Positions 1-5,798 of a stretch of DNA of 5,903 bases are shown here, piece after piece. The DNA is from Spirochaetia bacterium (lineage in GTDB: Bacteria; Spirochaetota; Leptospirae; Leptospirales; Leptonemataceae): assembly GCA_016195395.1 (NCBI GenBank), contig JACPZR010000372.1, forward strand, positions 1 to 5,903, in the 5' to 3' direction. The notes below the pieces were generated by a model. That model saw nothing but the letters and a program-made list of their open reading frames with translations, was not told the origin of the DNA and ran no database searches. The position numbers were made by a program, and so were the translations under genes. The first letter of the stretch is position 1; each line of letters starts with the position of its first letter.

Positions 1-204
1 GAACGCCGTCAGTTCCACCTGATTCAAGGCGGGGATCACGGAGCGAACCACACCCGTAAACGGCTGTTCATTATAGAACAACCGTCCTTCGCGCACAACA
101 AACGCGGGGTCTCCCGCCTCGACCGTGGGTCCCTGCCCGCGGCAGGCCGCTAGAGCCAGACCCACCGCCAGCAGGAGAACCAATCTTTCTGCAATGCCTT
201 TCAT
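1..204 (-). CDS. Partial lipoprotein with MORN/YwqK-like repeat (3' end outside window)
   Basis: This is the first 68 codons of a gene that leaves the window at base 1. The N-terminus is a clear lipoprotein signal: Lys2 and Arg7, a hydrophobic core rich in Leu/Val/Ala, then a lipobox ALAAC with the lipidated Cys at residue 21. After a short linker, residues about 37-66 (VREGRLFYNEQPFTGVV and the following segment) resemble one unit of the MORN-variant/YwqK repeat, whose usual pattern is a polar residue pair, L-Y/F-Y-N, then P-F-T/S-G-hydrophobic. The ATG overlaps the TAA stop of the upstream YHYH gene by one base (TAATG), and no strong Shine-Dalgarno sequence lies before it, so translation is probably coupled to that gene. 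The product should be an envelope lipoprotein of unknown function. The repeat assignment rests on one unit only and is moderate; the lipoprotein call is strong. Confidence 0.8.
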   Translation of the reverse strand, partial: MKGIAERLVLLLAVGLALAACRGQGPTVEAGDPAFVVREGRLFYNEQPFTGVVRSVIPALNQVELTAF

Positions 205-1193
205 TAGTTGCTGACTTTCCCGGTTACACCGTAGAAGTAGGAACCCATCAAAGTGGGAATTCCAGCGGTGGTGTCATTGCCGCCGCCTGTCCCGTTACCT
301 CCGTAGTGATAGTGGTACGTTGCGGTTGAGAATTCCGGGGTGGTGGTGGTGTGACCATGATACGCGTCCAAGCCTGACGCGGTTGCATTCTGGCCGGTAG
401 TGGCGCTTCCGCAGAATTGGCCGTAGATCGCGTAACCATCCAAAGCAACACCGATCAGATTGCTGGAGGCGAGTGTTGTCAGGTTCAGGCTCGCCGGGCT
501 TCCGCCCGTCCCATCGCCGTTGATGAATTGTGAGTGATGGTGGAATGAGCCTGTTGTTTCCGGGTGTCCTTCCTGGTCATCGAACGTTGCCGCTTCTGTG
601 GATAACGTGTCCGGCGGATTAGCGGCTTTGTTGAAGATCGCAAGACCGTTAACGCCGATCCCAATGGACACGAGTCCGTTCTGCGTGCCAGATAACGTTC
701 CCGTATTCTTTGTGGGACTCATGGGAATCGCGTATACAAAGTTCTGGCTCGCAATCGTATTCGGGTTCTGCGTGTAGCCGGTATGCGTACCTGTAGTGGT
801 GAACGCTTCATTCAGCGTTCCGCTTCGATAGTACGCGCTGTGCGCATTCACGAGGTTCTTGGACTTGAAGCAGTAGTAGTTGCTCTGAACGTAGCCCACA
901 GAACACTTGAAGTTGTTTTTGATCCATGTTGGAAGCGACGAGTCCATAGAACTCGTAACACCAGCCACGCACCCGCCGGACAAAGACAGAGTGGAATTGG
1001 CGCCCACTGTCCCCGCCGAATAGGCCGAGTTGGTGCATGGATTTGAGCTCTGCGTCAGAAGGTAGGCCGCGGTGAGCAGAATGAGCGTATCGTCATCGTC
1101 GCTCGAGATTCCCAGAGATTCCTTTACGGATGTGCAGGCTGATGCAAGCATCAAGAGCCCCGCCATGCATATGATCCCGAATTTTACTTTCAT
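204..1193 (-). CDS. YHYH-domain lipoprotein, 329 aa
   Basis: I chose the ATG at 1193 because AGGAG lies 5 nt upstream and the lipoprotein signal then starts at residue 1; the in-frame ATG at 1223 has no ribosome-binding site and would add ten polar residues. The lipobox LASAC puts the lipid Cys at residue 20. It is followed by a low-complexity tether with four Asp (32-35) and a Leu/Thr-rich run, as often seen in leptospiral lipoproteins. The C-terminal two thirds match the YHYH domain (a Pfam family of unknown function): G-V-N-G-L-A-I-F near 180-187, an acidic/His patch FDDQEGH at 204-210, HHH at 218-220, DGYAIYG at 252-258, YHGH at 278-281 and YHYHY at 293-297. Dense His, Asp and Tyr suggest metal binding, which is inference. 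Cys at 53, 75, 97, 108 and 261 could form disulfides. It is first in an operon with the MORN-like lipoprotein and divergent from the response regulator. Confidence 0.92.
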   Translation of the reverse strand: MKVKFGIICMAGLLMLASACTSVKESLGISSDDDDTLILLTAAYLLTQSSNPCTNSAYSAGTVGANSTLSLSGGCVAGVTSSMDSSLPTWIKNNFKCSVGYVQSNYYCFKSKNLVNAHSAYYRSGTLNEAFTTTGTHTGYTQNPNTIASQNFVYAIPMSPTKNTGTLSGTQNGLVSIGIGVNGLAIFNKAANPPDTLSTEAATFDDQEGHPETTGSFHHHSQFINGDGTGGSPASLNLTTLASSNLIGVALDGYAIYGQFCGSATTGQNATASGLDAYHGHTTTTPEFSTATYHYHYGGNGTGGGNDTTAGIPTLMGSYFYGVTGKVSN

Positions 1194-1198
1194 AGTAA

Positions 1199-1203
1199 CT
1201 CCT
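1199..1203 (-). promoter_or_regulatory. Ribosome-binding site of the YHYH gene
   Basis: On the minus strand AGGAG is followed by TTACT and then ATG at 1193, a near-ideal Shine-Dalgarno spacing. This decides the start codon over the longer in-frame ATG at 1223. Confidence 0.85.
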
Positions 1204-1223
1204 AGAGGGTTAGTCCTGTCCAT

Positions 1224-1310
1224 TACTACTGATGGGACGCTGGGGCTTGGCCAAAAAAGTTACATTTTTAGAGCTTTTTTAGAAGAATAATGAAGCTAAA
1301 ACACGATTTT
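1224..1310. promoter_or_regulatory. AT-rich divergent promoter region with direct repeats
   Basis: Bases 1251-1310 are strongly AT-rich in an otherwise GC-rich window and lie between the divergent YHYH and response-regulator genes, so both promoters probably sit here. TTTTTAGA occurs at 1265-1272 and again at 1276-1283, exactly 11 bp apart, about one helical turn. An inverted repeat AAAAAAG (1253-1259) / CTTTTTT (1274-1280) and the 8-bp palindrome TTGGCCAA (1247-1254) are also present. I could not find a convincing -35/-10 pair on either strand, so the promoter call rests on position and composition. Confidence 0.4.
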
Positions 1311-1345
1311 GCCCCGCGCCCGCGGCGATCCCAAATCGGCTCAGG

Positions 1346-1363
1346 ACCCCCCGTTCGGGGGGT
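1346..1363 (+). other. GC-rich leader hairpin upstream of the response regulator
   Basis: ACCCCCCG and CGGGGGGT form a perfect inverted repeat with a TT centre; realistically this is a 7-bp stem with a GTTC loop. It is followed by only three T residues, so it is at best a weak intrinsic terminator. It lies 56 nt before the ATG at 1420, probably within the 5' leader. A second, smaller GC inverted repeat (CCGCG-CC-CGCGG) is at 1314-1325. It could be an attenuator or mRNA-stability element, or be incidental. Confidence 0.45.
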
Positions 1364-1405
1364 TTGCCGCCAAATCATTTTGTTTGCCTTTCTCACGCGA
1401 GCGCC

Positions 1406-1410
1406 GAGGG
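1406..1410 (+). promoter_or_regulatory. Likely ribosome-binding site of the response regulator
   Basis: GAGGG lies 9 nt before the ATG at 1420. It supports that start over the TTG at 1309, which would add 37 residues with no similarity to a receiver domain. Confidence 0.5.
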
Positions 1411-1419
1411 TCGCCTTGG

Positions 1420-2055
1420 ATGCCCCGAAACAAACTCAGACTGGGAATTGTCGAAAACGACGAGACGTTCCGCGAAGAGGTGATGCGCAGGCTGGGTGAG
1501 TTTCCGTCCAGCGCAGGCGTGACGGGGTGGCCCTCCGCGGAACAGTTCCTGCGGGACCCGCGTCACAAAGAGATTGATGTGCTCTTTCTCGATATTATGC
1601 TTTCCGGGGTTTCCGGCATCGATCTGGTGCGGACCCTGTCGGAACGATATCCGGACATGCGCGTTGTGATGCTCACCAACATGAATTCGGACGCCATGGT
1701 GTTTGACTCCATCAAGAATGGAGCCTTGGGATACATCCTCAAGTCGGAACTGGGGAACCTGGCGGACATCATCAACGTGGTGGCAGACGGCGGCGCGACC
1801 ATCACCCCCACCATTGCGCTTCGCGTCTTTTCAAGCTTCCGCAGAGTGGCAGACCCCGGGGGACCCAACCTTACAGACCGCGAACGTCAGGTTCTTTCGC
1901 TCATGGTAAAGGGGAAAAGTATCTCCGCAGTGGCGTCGTTCTTGGGGCTGAGCGACCATACCATTCACGGCTACGTGAAATCAATCTACAAGAAGCTGAA
2001 CGTACACAACCGCGCGCAGCTTGCCACAAAAGCGCAGGAACTTTCTCTCCTATAA
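1420..2055 (+). CDS. NarL/FixJ-family response regulator, 211 aa
   Basis: This is a cytoplasmic transcription factor controlled by phosphorylation. The receiver domain covers residues about 6-125. It shows the acidic pocket (Glu12, Asp14), the phospho-acceptor Asp58 in LFLDIML, the switch Thr86 in MLTN, aromatic Tyr105 and the conserved Lys108 in YILKSE. The first acidic position is Glu-Asn-Asp rather than the commoner Asp-Asp. A linker leads to a LuxR/GerE-type helix-turn-helix at about 150-208, beginning NLTDRERQVL and including LGLSDHTIHGYVKSIYKKL, which fits the recognition and dimerisation helices of the family. The length is normal for NarL proteins. The start at 1420 gives a receiver beginning near residue 6. 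The kinase gene starts 3 nt after the stop, so the two form an operon and probably a cognate pair. Its targets are unknown; the divergent YHYH operon is a natural candidate by position. Confidence 0.95.
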   Translation: MPRNKLRLGIVENDETFREEVMRRLGEFPSSAGVTGWPSAEQFLRDPRHKEIDVLFLDIMLSGVSGIDLVRTLSERYPDMRVVMLTNMNSDAMVFDSIKNGALGYILKSELGNLADIINVVADGGATITPTIALRVFSSFRRVADPGGPNLTDRERQVLSLMVKGKSISAVASFLGLSDHTIHGYVKSIYKKLNVHNRAQLATKAQELSLL

Positions 2056-2058
2056 ATA

Positions 2059-3954
2059 ATGCTCTGTCCCGCGCGCACGTTGTTCCTGTCTGCACTGCTG
2101 ATCACCGGCGCTGTCTCCTGTGCGCAGGTGACGGATGCTGTCCACAACGCTGACGGGTCAGTGGAACTCGGCGCGAGAGTCTTTGAAACCGGCTCTGTGG
2201 CCTATATAACCGGCCCGTGGGAATTTTACTGGGGCCGGTTTATTCCCCCTGCTGATTTTCATAGAGCCAATCCTCCCCATCCGGACCTGATCGTGCCGAC
2301 AATGCGTCCATGGTCGCGCCTGGTTGTAGACGGGCATGAGCTTGGCTCAACAGGGCTTGCCACATACAGGATGCGCCTGCGCGTCCCGGAGAAGTCGGGC
2401 CGCATGGGAATCTGGTTTCCCAACCAAATCTCCGCCTGCTGGTTCTACGTAAACGGAGAGCTTCAGACAAAACAGGGGACCCGCGGCTCCCGCCCTGATG
2501 AGTTTATTCCGGGCCGCGTAGATTCCGAGGCTTTCTTTTCCCCGGCCGGAAATGAACTGGAACTGGTGTTCCATATCGGCAACTCAGATACAGTCAACGG
2601 CGGTATGCGCGGAAGTATCGTGATTGGCAGCGAAGCCGCCGTTCGACGTTATGTAGCGTTACGTGGCGGCGCGGAAATGTTGGTTCTGGGAATCGTCCTT
2701 GGGGCCGCCATCTACCACCTCTTTTTCTACTTCATGCACCGCACCGAGTACGCTTTTCTCTTCTTTGCGCTTCTCTGCGTCATCCTTGTGCTCCGCATTC
2801 CGTTTCAAGGCTCCAAAACCTATTCCATCCTTCTGGGGGAAATCAGCTGGGACGCGCAGGTGAGATTTTTGGCCGCCCTGAATATCATCGCTGTTCCCGT
2901 CGCTATGGCATTCGTACGCGGACTCTTCCCGGACAAAGTGTCCCCGAAAAAACTTTTTGGTTACCTCGTTGTATCACTCATAGGTCTTGCAATGTTGTTC
3001 GGCAATCTGCGGACGGTGTGGATTGGGAACATTGCCTACGTGACCGTGGTTTATCCGGTTCTCTCGTTTCACATGCTGTCGACCATTTACAGGGCATTCC
3101 GCGAAGGGCGTGCGTCCGTGCTCATGGGAGTCGGCGTGGGGACCCTTCTCTTTCTCAGCCTCTTTGCCTTCTTTCAGAACTACTTCCTGGGGCGGGAAGC
3201 CGGTCCGTACGCACTGGTTGCGTTCCTGTCGTTCGTGATCTTCCAAGCGCTGGCGCTGAGCCGTTTTTTCCTTGGAGCCGTAAAAGCCAAAGTCCACCTC
3301 TCTGAGCGACTTCAGGAAAGCTACACAGCATTGTCGCGTCAGCGCGAGGAACTTCAGGTGAACCTGCACGACAGTCTGGGAGGAGCGCTGACAGATCTCC
3401 AGATCCACGTGGAGCGTCAGTTGGACGCGGCAAGTGCCCAGTCGCACCAGATACTTTCTGACATTCACGGCAGAATCGCTTCCACCGTTCGAATGTTCCG
3501 CTCCCAGCTTCTCTTCATGGAGGACCTGGCCATGGCGGCGGAAGAGCCCCTGCCCGGGATCCAGATGACGCTTCTCAGACGTTATGCAGAAGCCGGGCGC
3601 GAGATCGATTTTGATGTGGTGTCGGCCGGCGGAAGCATGCCGGACGGGGCCGCCCAGCTGAATGTTCCCATGGAACGCCGACTCGACCTGTTCTTCTTGA
3701 TGACGGAGCTGTGTACCAATGATCTCAAATACGGAACCGGCGAATCGTTCTGGCGGCTCTCTCTGGACAAACACCAGCTCCGCTTGACGCAGAGAAACGG
3801 CATCCGCAATGCCGCAGAGCAGCCGCACGGTGAACCAGCGAGTGCTGCGGCGCGTGTTCGAAAGCTGGGAGGGCGGCTCACCGCCAAAGCATCCGCGGAT
3901 GAATACTCCATTGAGATTGTGATCCCTTCCGGGAACAACAGCCGCCTTATCTAG
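2059..3954 (+). CDS. 7TM-DISM sensor histidine kinase with degenerate ATPase motifs, 631 aa
   Basis: This is a membrane receptor kinase. An export signal occupies residues 1-21, ending GAVSC; Cys21 might be lipidated, but the lipobox is weak. Residues about 25-200 form an exported beta-rich sensing domain of the type found before 7TMR-DISM regions, with GPWEFYWGRF at 52-61 and ATYRMRLRV at 101-109. Seven hydrophobic segments follow at about 207-226, 232-248, 268-289, 300-315, 320-340, 352-373 and 382-406. A charged, probably coiled linker (407-436) leads to a HisKA_3 box, LHDSLGG, with phospho-acceptor His437. The ATPase region keeps the N box (Glu550, Asn554, Lys557), but the usual D-x-G-x-G box appears as RNGIR (579-583), and the later G-x-G-L stretch reads GEPASAAARV (591-600). 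ATP binding may be weak, unusual or lost. It is encoded 3 nt after the response regulator, which suggests NarX/DesK-like signalling to that protein. The ligand is unknown. Confidence 0.92.
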   Translation: MLCPARTLFLSALLITGAVSCAQVTDAVHNADGSVELGARVFETGSVAYITGPWEFYWGRFIPPADFHRANPPHPDLIVPTMRPWSRLVVDGHELGSTGLATYRMRLRVPEKSGRMGIWFPNQISACWFYVNGELQTKQGTRGSRPDEFIPGRVDSEAFFSPAGNELELVFHIGNSDTVNGGMRGSIVIGSEAAVRRYVALRGGAEMLVLGIVLGAAIYHLFFYFMHRTEYAFLFFALLCVILVLRIPFQGSKTYSILLGEISWDAQVRFLAALNIIAVPVAMAFVRGLFPDKVSPKKLFGYLVVSLIGLAMLFGNLRTVWIGNIAYVTVVYPVLSFHMLSTIYRAFREGRASVLMGVGVGTLLFLSLFAFFQNYFLGREAGPYALVAFLSFVIFQALALSRFFLGAVKAKVHLSERLQESYTALSRQREELQVNLHDSLGGALTDLQIHVERQLDAASAQSHQILSDIHGRIASTVRMFRSQLLFMEDLAMAAEEPLPGIQMTLLRRYAEAGREIDFDVVSAGGSMPDGAAQLNVPMERRLDLFFLMTELCTNDLKYGTGESFWRLSLDKHQLRLTQRNGIRNAAEQPHGEPASAAARVRKLGGRLTAKASADEYSIEIVIPSGNNSRLI

Positions 3955-3958
3955 CGGC
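3941..3958. terminator. Weak hairpin at the kinase/propeller convergence
   Basis: GCCGC (3941-3945) and GCGGC (3954-3958) can pair across an 8-base loop that includes most of the kinase stop region. The two convergent genes are only 24 nt apart, so some transcription stop is expected here. Neither strand has a T-run after the stem, so this is a poor intrinsic terminator and may be incidental. Confidence 0.2.
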
Positions 3959-3978
3959 GGAGGTTCTCCAGCATGACG

Positions 3979-4737
3979 TTACTTCGTGGACGTTTTGTAG
4001 AGCTTGCCCCCGGAGATGATAAACAATTCATCGGCGATCACAGCCATGCCCTCAACGTCGCTCCAACCACCCTCGCCCATCTCTGTATACTGACCCTTCT
4101 TGTCGACCTTGTAGAGCTTGCCGCTGTCAATGGCCCAAAGGTATCCGCCCACCGCAGCCAAGGCCGATGTCTTGCTCCAACCGCCGGCGCCCACTTCCAC
4201 GTATTTGCCGTTTGCGTCGACTTTGTAGAGCGTGCCCGAGTCGATGATCCAGAGAGAGCCGTCCATTGACGTCATGGCAGATGTATTGCTCCAGCCGGCG
4301 CACACTTCCGTGTACTTGCCGCTCTTGTCGACTTTGTAGAGTTTGCCTGCGTCGACCACCCAGAGTGAACCGTCCATCGATGTCATGAGGCGCGTCTTGC
4401 TCCAACCGCCGTCGCCTACGGCCGTGTGGCTGCCGCTCTTGTCGACCTTGTAGAGTGCCCCGCCGTCAATGACCCACAGAAAACCATCGAGTGCCGTCAT
4501 GGCTGATGTCTGGGTCCAGCCTCCCCCGCCGAGCTCCGTATACTTACCATTCTTATCTACCTTGTAAAGCTTGCCGCCATGAATGGCCCACACGGCGCCG
4601 TCAAGCGCCGTCATCGCAAGCGTTCCATCCCAGCCGCCGCTCAGTTCTTTATAGTCACCGGGTTTAGCGGAGAGCGGCCCAATCCAAGACAGAGTCAACC
4701 ATAGGGCGCAGATGGTCAGGAGATTTCTTTGGTTCAT
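3979..4737 (-). CDS. Secreted six-repeat tectonin-like beta-propeller protein, 252 aa
   Basis: The N-terminus is a Sec signal peptide with a hydrophobic core at about 6-20 and a likely cleavage after PLSA (residue 24). The rest is six tandem repeats with no other domain: residues 29-65, 66-103, 104-141, 142-178, 179-216 and 217-252. The consensus is Y-T-E-x-G-x-G-G-W-S-x-T-x-x-M-T-x-x-D-G, then x-L-W-x-I-D-x-G-K-L-Y-K-V-D-K. Six units of 36-38 residues fit a closed six-bladed beta-propeller, as in the tectonin/tachylectin-1 lectins, and each unit carries a GW and an LW aromatic position. Lectin function is inferred; another propeller family is possible. The last unit is the least conserved (LFIISGGKLYKTSTK), and unit 4 lacks one residue and carries the only mature-chain Cys (146). 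It is convergent with the kinase gene and divergent from the DUF1566 gene. No clear Shine-Dalgarno sequence precedes its ATG. Confidence 0.9.
   Translation of the reverse strand: MNQRNLLTICALWLTLSWIGPLSAKPGDYKELSGGWDGTLAMTALDGAVWAIHGGKLYKVDKNGKYTELGGGGWTQTSAMTALDGFLWVIDGGALYKVDKSGSHTAVGDGGWSKTRLMTSMDGSLWVVDAGKLYKVDKSGKYTEVCAGWSNTSAMTSMDGSLWIIDSGTLYKVDANGKYVEVGAGGWSKTSALAAVGGYLWAIDSGKLYKVDKKGQYTEMGEGGWSDVEGMAVIADELFIISGGKLYKTSTK
3996..4569 (-). repeat. Tandem 114-bp coding repeats in the propeller gene
   Basis: The element TGTAGAG or its one-base variant recurs at 3996, 4110, 4224, 4335, 4449 and 4563, giving steps of 114, 114, 111, 114 and 114 bp. The inner units share the longer block GTCGAC(C/T)TTGTAGAG on the plus strand (from 4102, 4216, 4327 and 4441), while the first- and last-translated units differ there. 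This fits tandem duplication with later loss or gain of single codons. The coordinates span the recurring marker, not the full outer units. Confidence 0.9.
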
Positions 4738-4765
4738 CGACTGGAACGTGCGGGCGCCGGCTCAT

Positions 4766-4818
4766 CCGTCAATCGTTAATATTTCTTGCGCCATTGAACC
4801 GCACACTGCGATTGACGG
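4766..4818. repeat. Perfect 10-bp inverted repeat, candidate paired operator
   Basis: CCGTCAATCG at 4766-4775 is the exact reverse complement of CGATTGACGG at 4809-4818, with 33 bp between. Each arm reads CGATTGACGG in the direction of its own gene: it ends 25 nt before the plus-strand ATG at 4844 and 28 nt before the minus-strand ATG at 4737. The centres are 43 bp apart, close to four helical turns, so both arms would face the same side of the DNA. Confidence 0.6.
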
Positions 4819-4825
4819 TATCTCA

Positions 4826-4835
4826 CCTATATAGG
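4826..4835. promoter_or_regulatory. 10-bp palindrome overlapping the DUF1566 ribosome-binding site
   Basis: CCTATATAGG is perfectly self-complementary and runs into AGGA (4833-4836), which lies 7 nt before the ATG at 4844 and is its likely Shine-Dalgarno sequence. It could be a small operator; with no loop it is unlikely to form an RNA hairpin alone. Confidence 0.35.
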
Positions 4836-4843
4836 AATTCTAA

Positions 4844-5710
4844 ATGTTCTTTAAGCGACTGTTTTCTTTTCTCACTTTGATCGTCCTGTCCGGCGTAGGA
4901 TCGAACCTCGCGGCAGAGACCCGCAACATCACACTCGTCGGCACTGTAAGCGGTCTGGTTACCGGGGCAAGTCTGGTACTCGCGAACAACGGAAAGGAAC
5001 TCCCCGCGATCAAGGCCAACGGGAAATTCAATCTTGAGGTTCCCGTAGACAGCCAGTACACGATCACAATCCAGACCCAGCCCGCGAATCTCCGCTGCAT
5101 TGTTCAGGATGGAAGCGGCGCGGCTTCGAAAAGTAAACCGATCCTCGTAACGTGCCCCATGGCGTTTCACAACTCTCTCATATGGAACCGGTGCACTCAC
5201 GGGCAGACGTGGAACGCTGCGGCCGGAAACTGTACGGGAAGCGGTAAGGCAAATTCATTTGGCGCAGTACAAGTCCGCTTCTGTGACAAGAACGACAACA
5301 CGTGCAACGAGGGGACTGATGGCGGACATCTGGCATCCGGGGACGCGTTTGATGCGTGCAACCGCCTGAACAGCGGGAATGCCGGCTTTGGAATCCGGAC
5401 ATGGCGCCTCCCTTTGAAAGCGGAGCTCGCGGGCCTCGTCGTCTGCACAGACAATACGCCGGTGCCCCTGAACGACTACGGCAAGGACCCCTACAAATGC
5501 GGCTACAAAGCCGGGAAATATGTTACCACTGGATGGAAATCGCCGGCCCTCAATAACGAACTCTTCCCCAACACAATGTCCCTGGAGTATTGGAGCGCAT
5601 CACCTCACACAAGCAAGTCGAGCGCCTGGTACACAGCATTTCAAAACGGGTGGACTCACATGGCGAGCAAAGCCAATCGCTCCTACGTGCGCTGCGTTGC
5701 AGACCCGTGA
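4844..5710 (+). CDS. Secreted Ig-like plus DUF1566 (Lcl_C-type) protein, 288 aa
   Basis: The start is supported by AGGA 7 nt upstream and by a signal peptide (Lys4, Arg5, hydrophobic core 6-18) with likely cleavage after LAA near residue 24. Residues about 28-104 look like a bacterial Ig-like beta-sandwich: the pattern G-T-V-S-G-L-V-T-G-A-S-L-V-L, then a Gly/Asn turn, Y-T-I-T-I-Q-T-Q-P and a closing L-V-T-C. Residues about 111-286 match DUF1566/Lcl_C: LIWNRCTHGQTWN (112-124), CTGSG (130-134), TWRLPLKAEL (187-195), YWSASP (249-254) and AWYTAFQNGW ending in YVRCV. Ten Cys (85, 104, 117, 130, 147, 154, 172, 201, 219, 284) suggest disulfides after export. The domain is named for the C-terminus of the Legionella collagen-like adhesin Lcl, which binds glycosaminoglycans, so surface or glycan binding is possible but not shown here. 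It is divergent from the propeller gene and probably co-regulated with it. Confidence 0.9.
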   Translation: MFFKRLFSFLTLIVLSGVGSNLAAETRNITLVGTVSGLVTGASLVLANNGKELPAIKANGKFNLEVPVDSQYTITIQTQPANLRCIVQDGSGAASKSKPILVTCPMAFHNSLIWNRCTHGQTWNAAAGNCTGSGKANSFGAVQVRFCDKNDNTCNEGTDGGHLASGDAFDACNRLNSGNAGFGIRTWRLPLKAELAGLVVCTDNTPVPLNDYGKDPYKCGYKAGKYVTTGWKSPALNNELFPNTMSLEYWSASPHTSKSSAWYTAFQNGWTHMASKANRSYVRCVADP

Positions 5711-5740
5711 TCGCTCCTGTGAACGACTGGAGACGATGCG

Positions 5741-5777
5741 AAAAAAAGAAGGCGGATGATGTGGCGCAGCACCCGCC
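5741..5777 (-). terminator. Possible intrinsic terminator for minus-strand transcription
   Basis: Read on the minus strand, GGCGGGTG pairs with CAC and CCGCC (outer 5-bp stem 5773-5777 with 5751-5755; inner GTG/CAC at 5761-5763 and 5770-5772; a 5-base bulge on one side) and is followed by TTCTTTTTTT. The T-rich tail fits termination of a minus-strand gene entering from beyond 5903. On the plus strand the tail is only CTTAAAG, so it is a poor terminator for the DUF1566 gene. The bulge weakens the call. Confidence 0.4.
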
Positions 5778-5798
5778 CTTAAAGATAGGATATTCCGG

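Larger units (their letters stand above)
4738..4843. promoter_or_regulatory. Divergent control region of the propeller and DUF1566 genes
   Basis: This 106-bp region must carry the promoters of both flanking genes unless one is read from further away. It includes the AT-rich stretch TTAATATTT (4776-4784), the outward-facing inverted repeat described separately, and a 10-bp palindrome next to the plus-strand start. TTGACG at 4813-4818 resembles a -35 box, but a correctly spaced -10 would fall on the ribosome-binding site, so it is unlikely to be one for the plus-strand gene. No confident sigma-70 promoter was found. Confidence 0.5.

Noticed and set aside
783..1046. 87-residue plus-strand frame opposite the YHYH gene
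   Set aside because: It is antisense to a well-supported lipoprotein gene, with no signal, motif or ribosome-binding site.
1194..1223. Longer start of the YHYH protein at the ATG at 1223
   Set aside because: It has no ribosome-binding site and places ten polar residues before the lipoprotein signal; the ATG at 1193 has AGGAG 5 nt upstream.
1309..1419. Longer response regulator beginning at the TTG at 1309
   Set aside because: The extra 37 residues are Arg/Pro-rich, unlike a receiver domain, and are encoded across the leader hairpin.
1290..1499. 69-residue plus-strand reading frame in the leader
   Set aside because: It overlaps the regulator start in another frame, is Arg-rich and lacks a family resemblance or a good ribosome-binding site.
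2974..3828. 284-residue minus-strand frame opposite the kinase gene
   Set aside because: It lies fully antisense to a gene with clear domains and shows no domain of its own; such frames are common in GC-rich coding DNA.
3973..4269. 98-residue plus-strand frame opposite the propeller gene
   Set aside because: Its internal repetition is only the reverse complement of the propeller repeats.
3996..4569. CRISPR-like array of regularly spaced repeats
   Set aside because: The period is 111-114 bp, units diverge gradually, and the whole array is one open coding frame for a repeat protein.
4813..4841. Sigma-70 promoter with TTGACG as -35
   Set aside because: With 17-bp spacing the -10 would be AATTCT, a poor match lying between the ribosome-binding site and the start codon.
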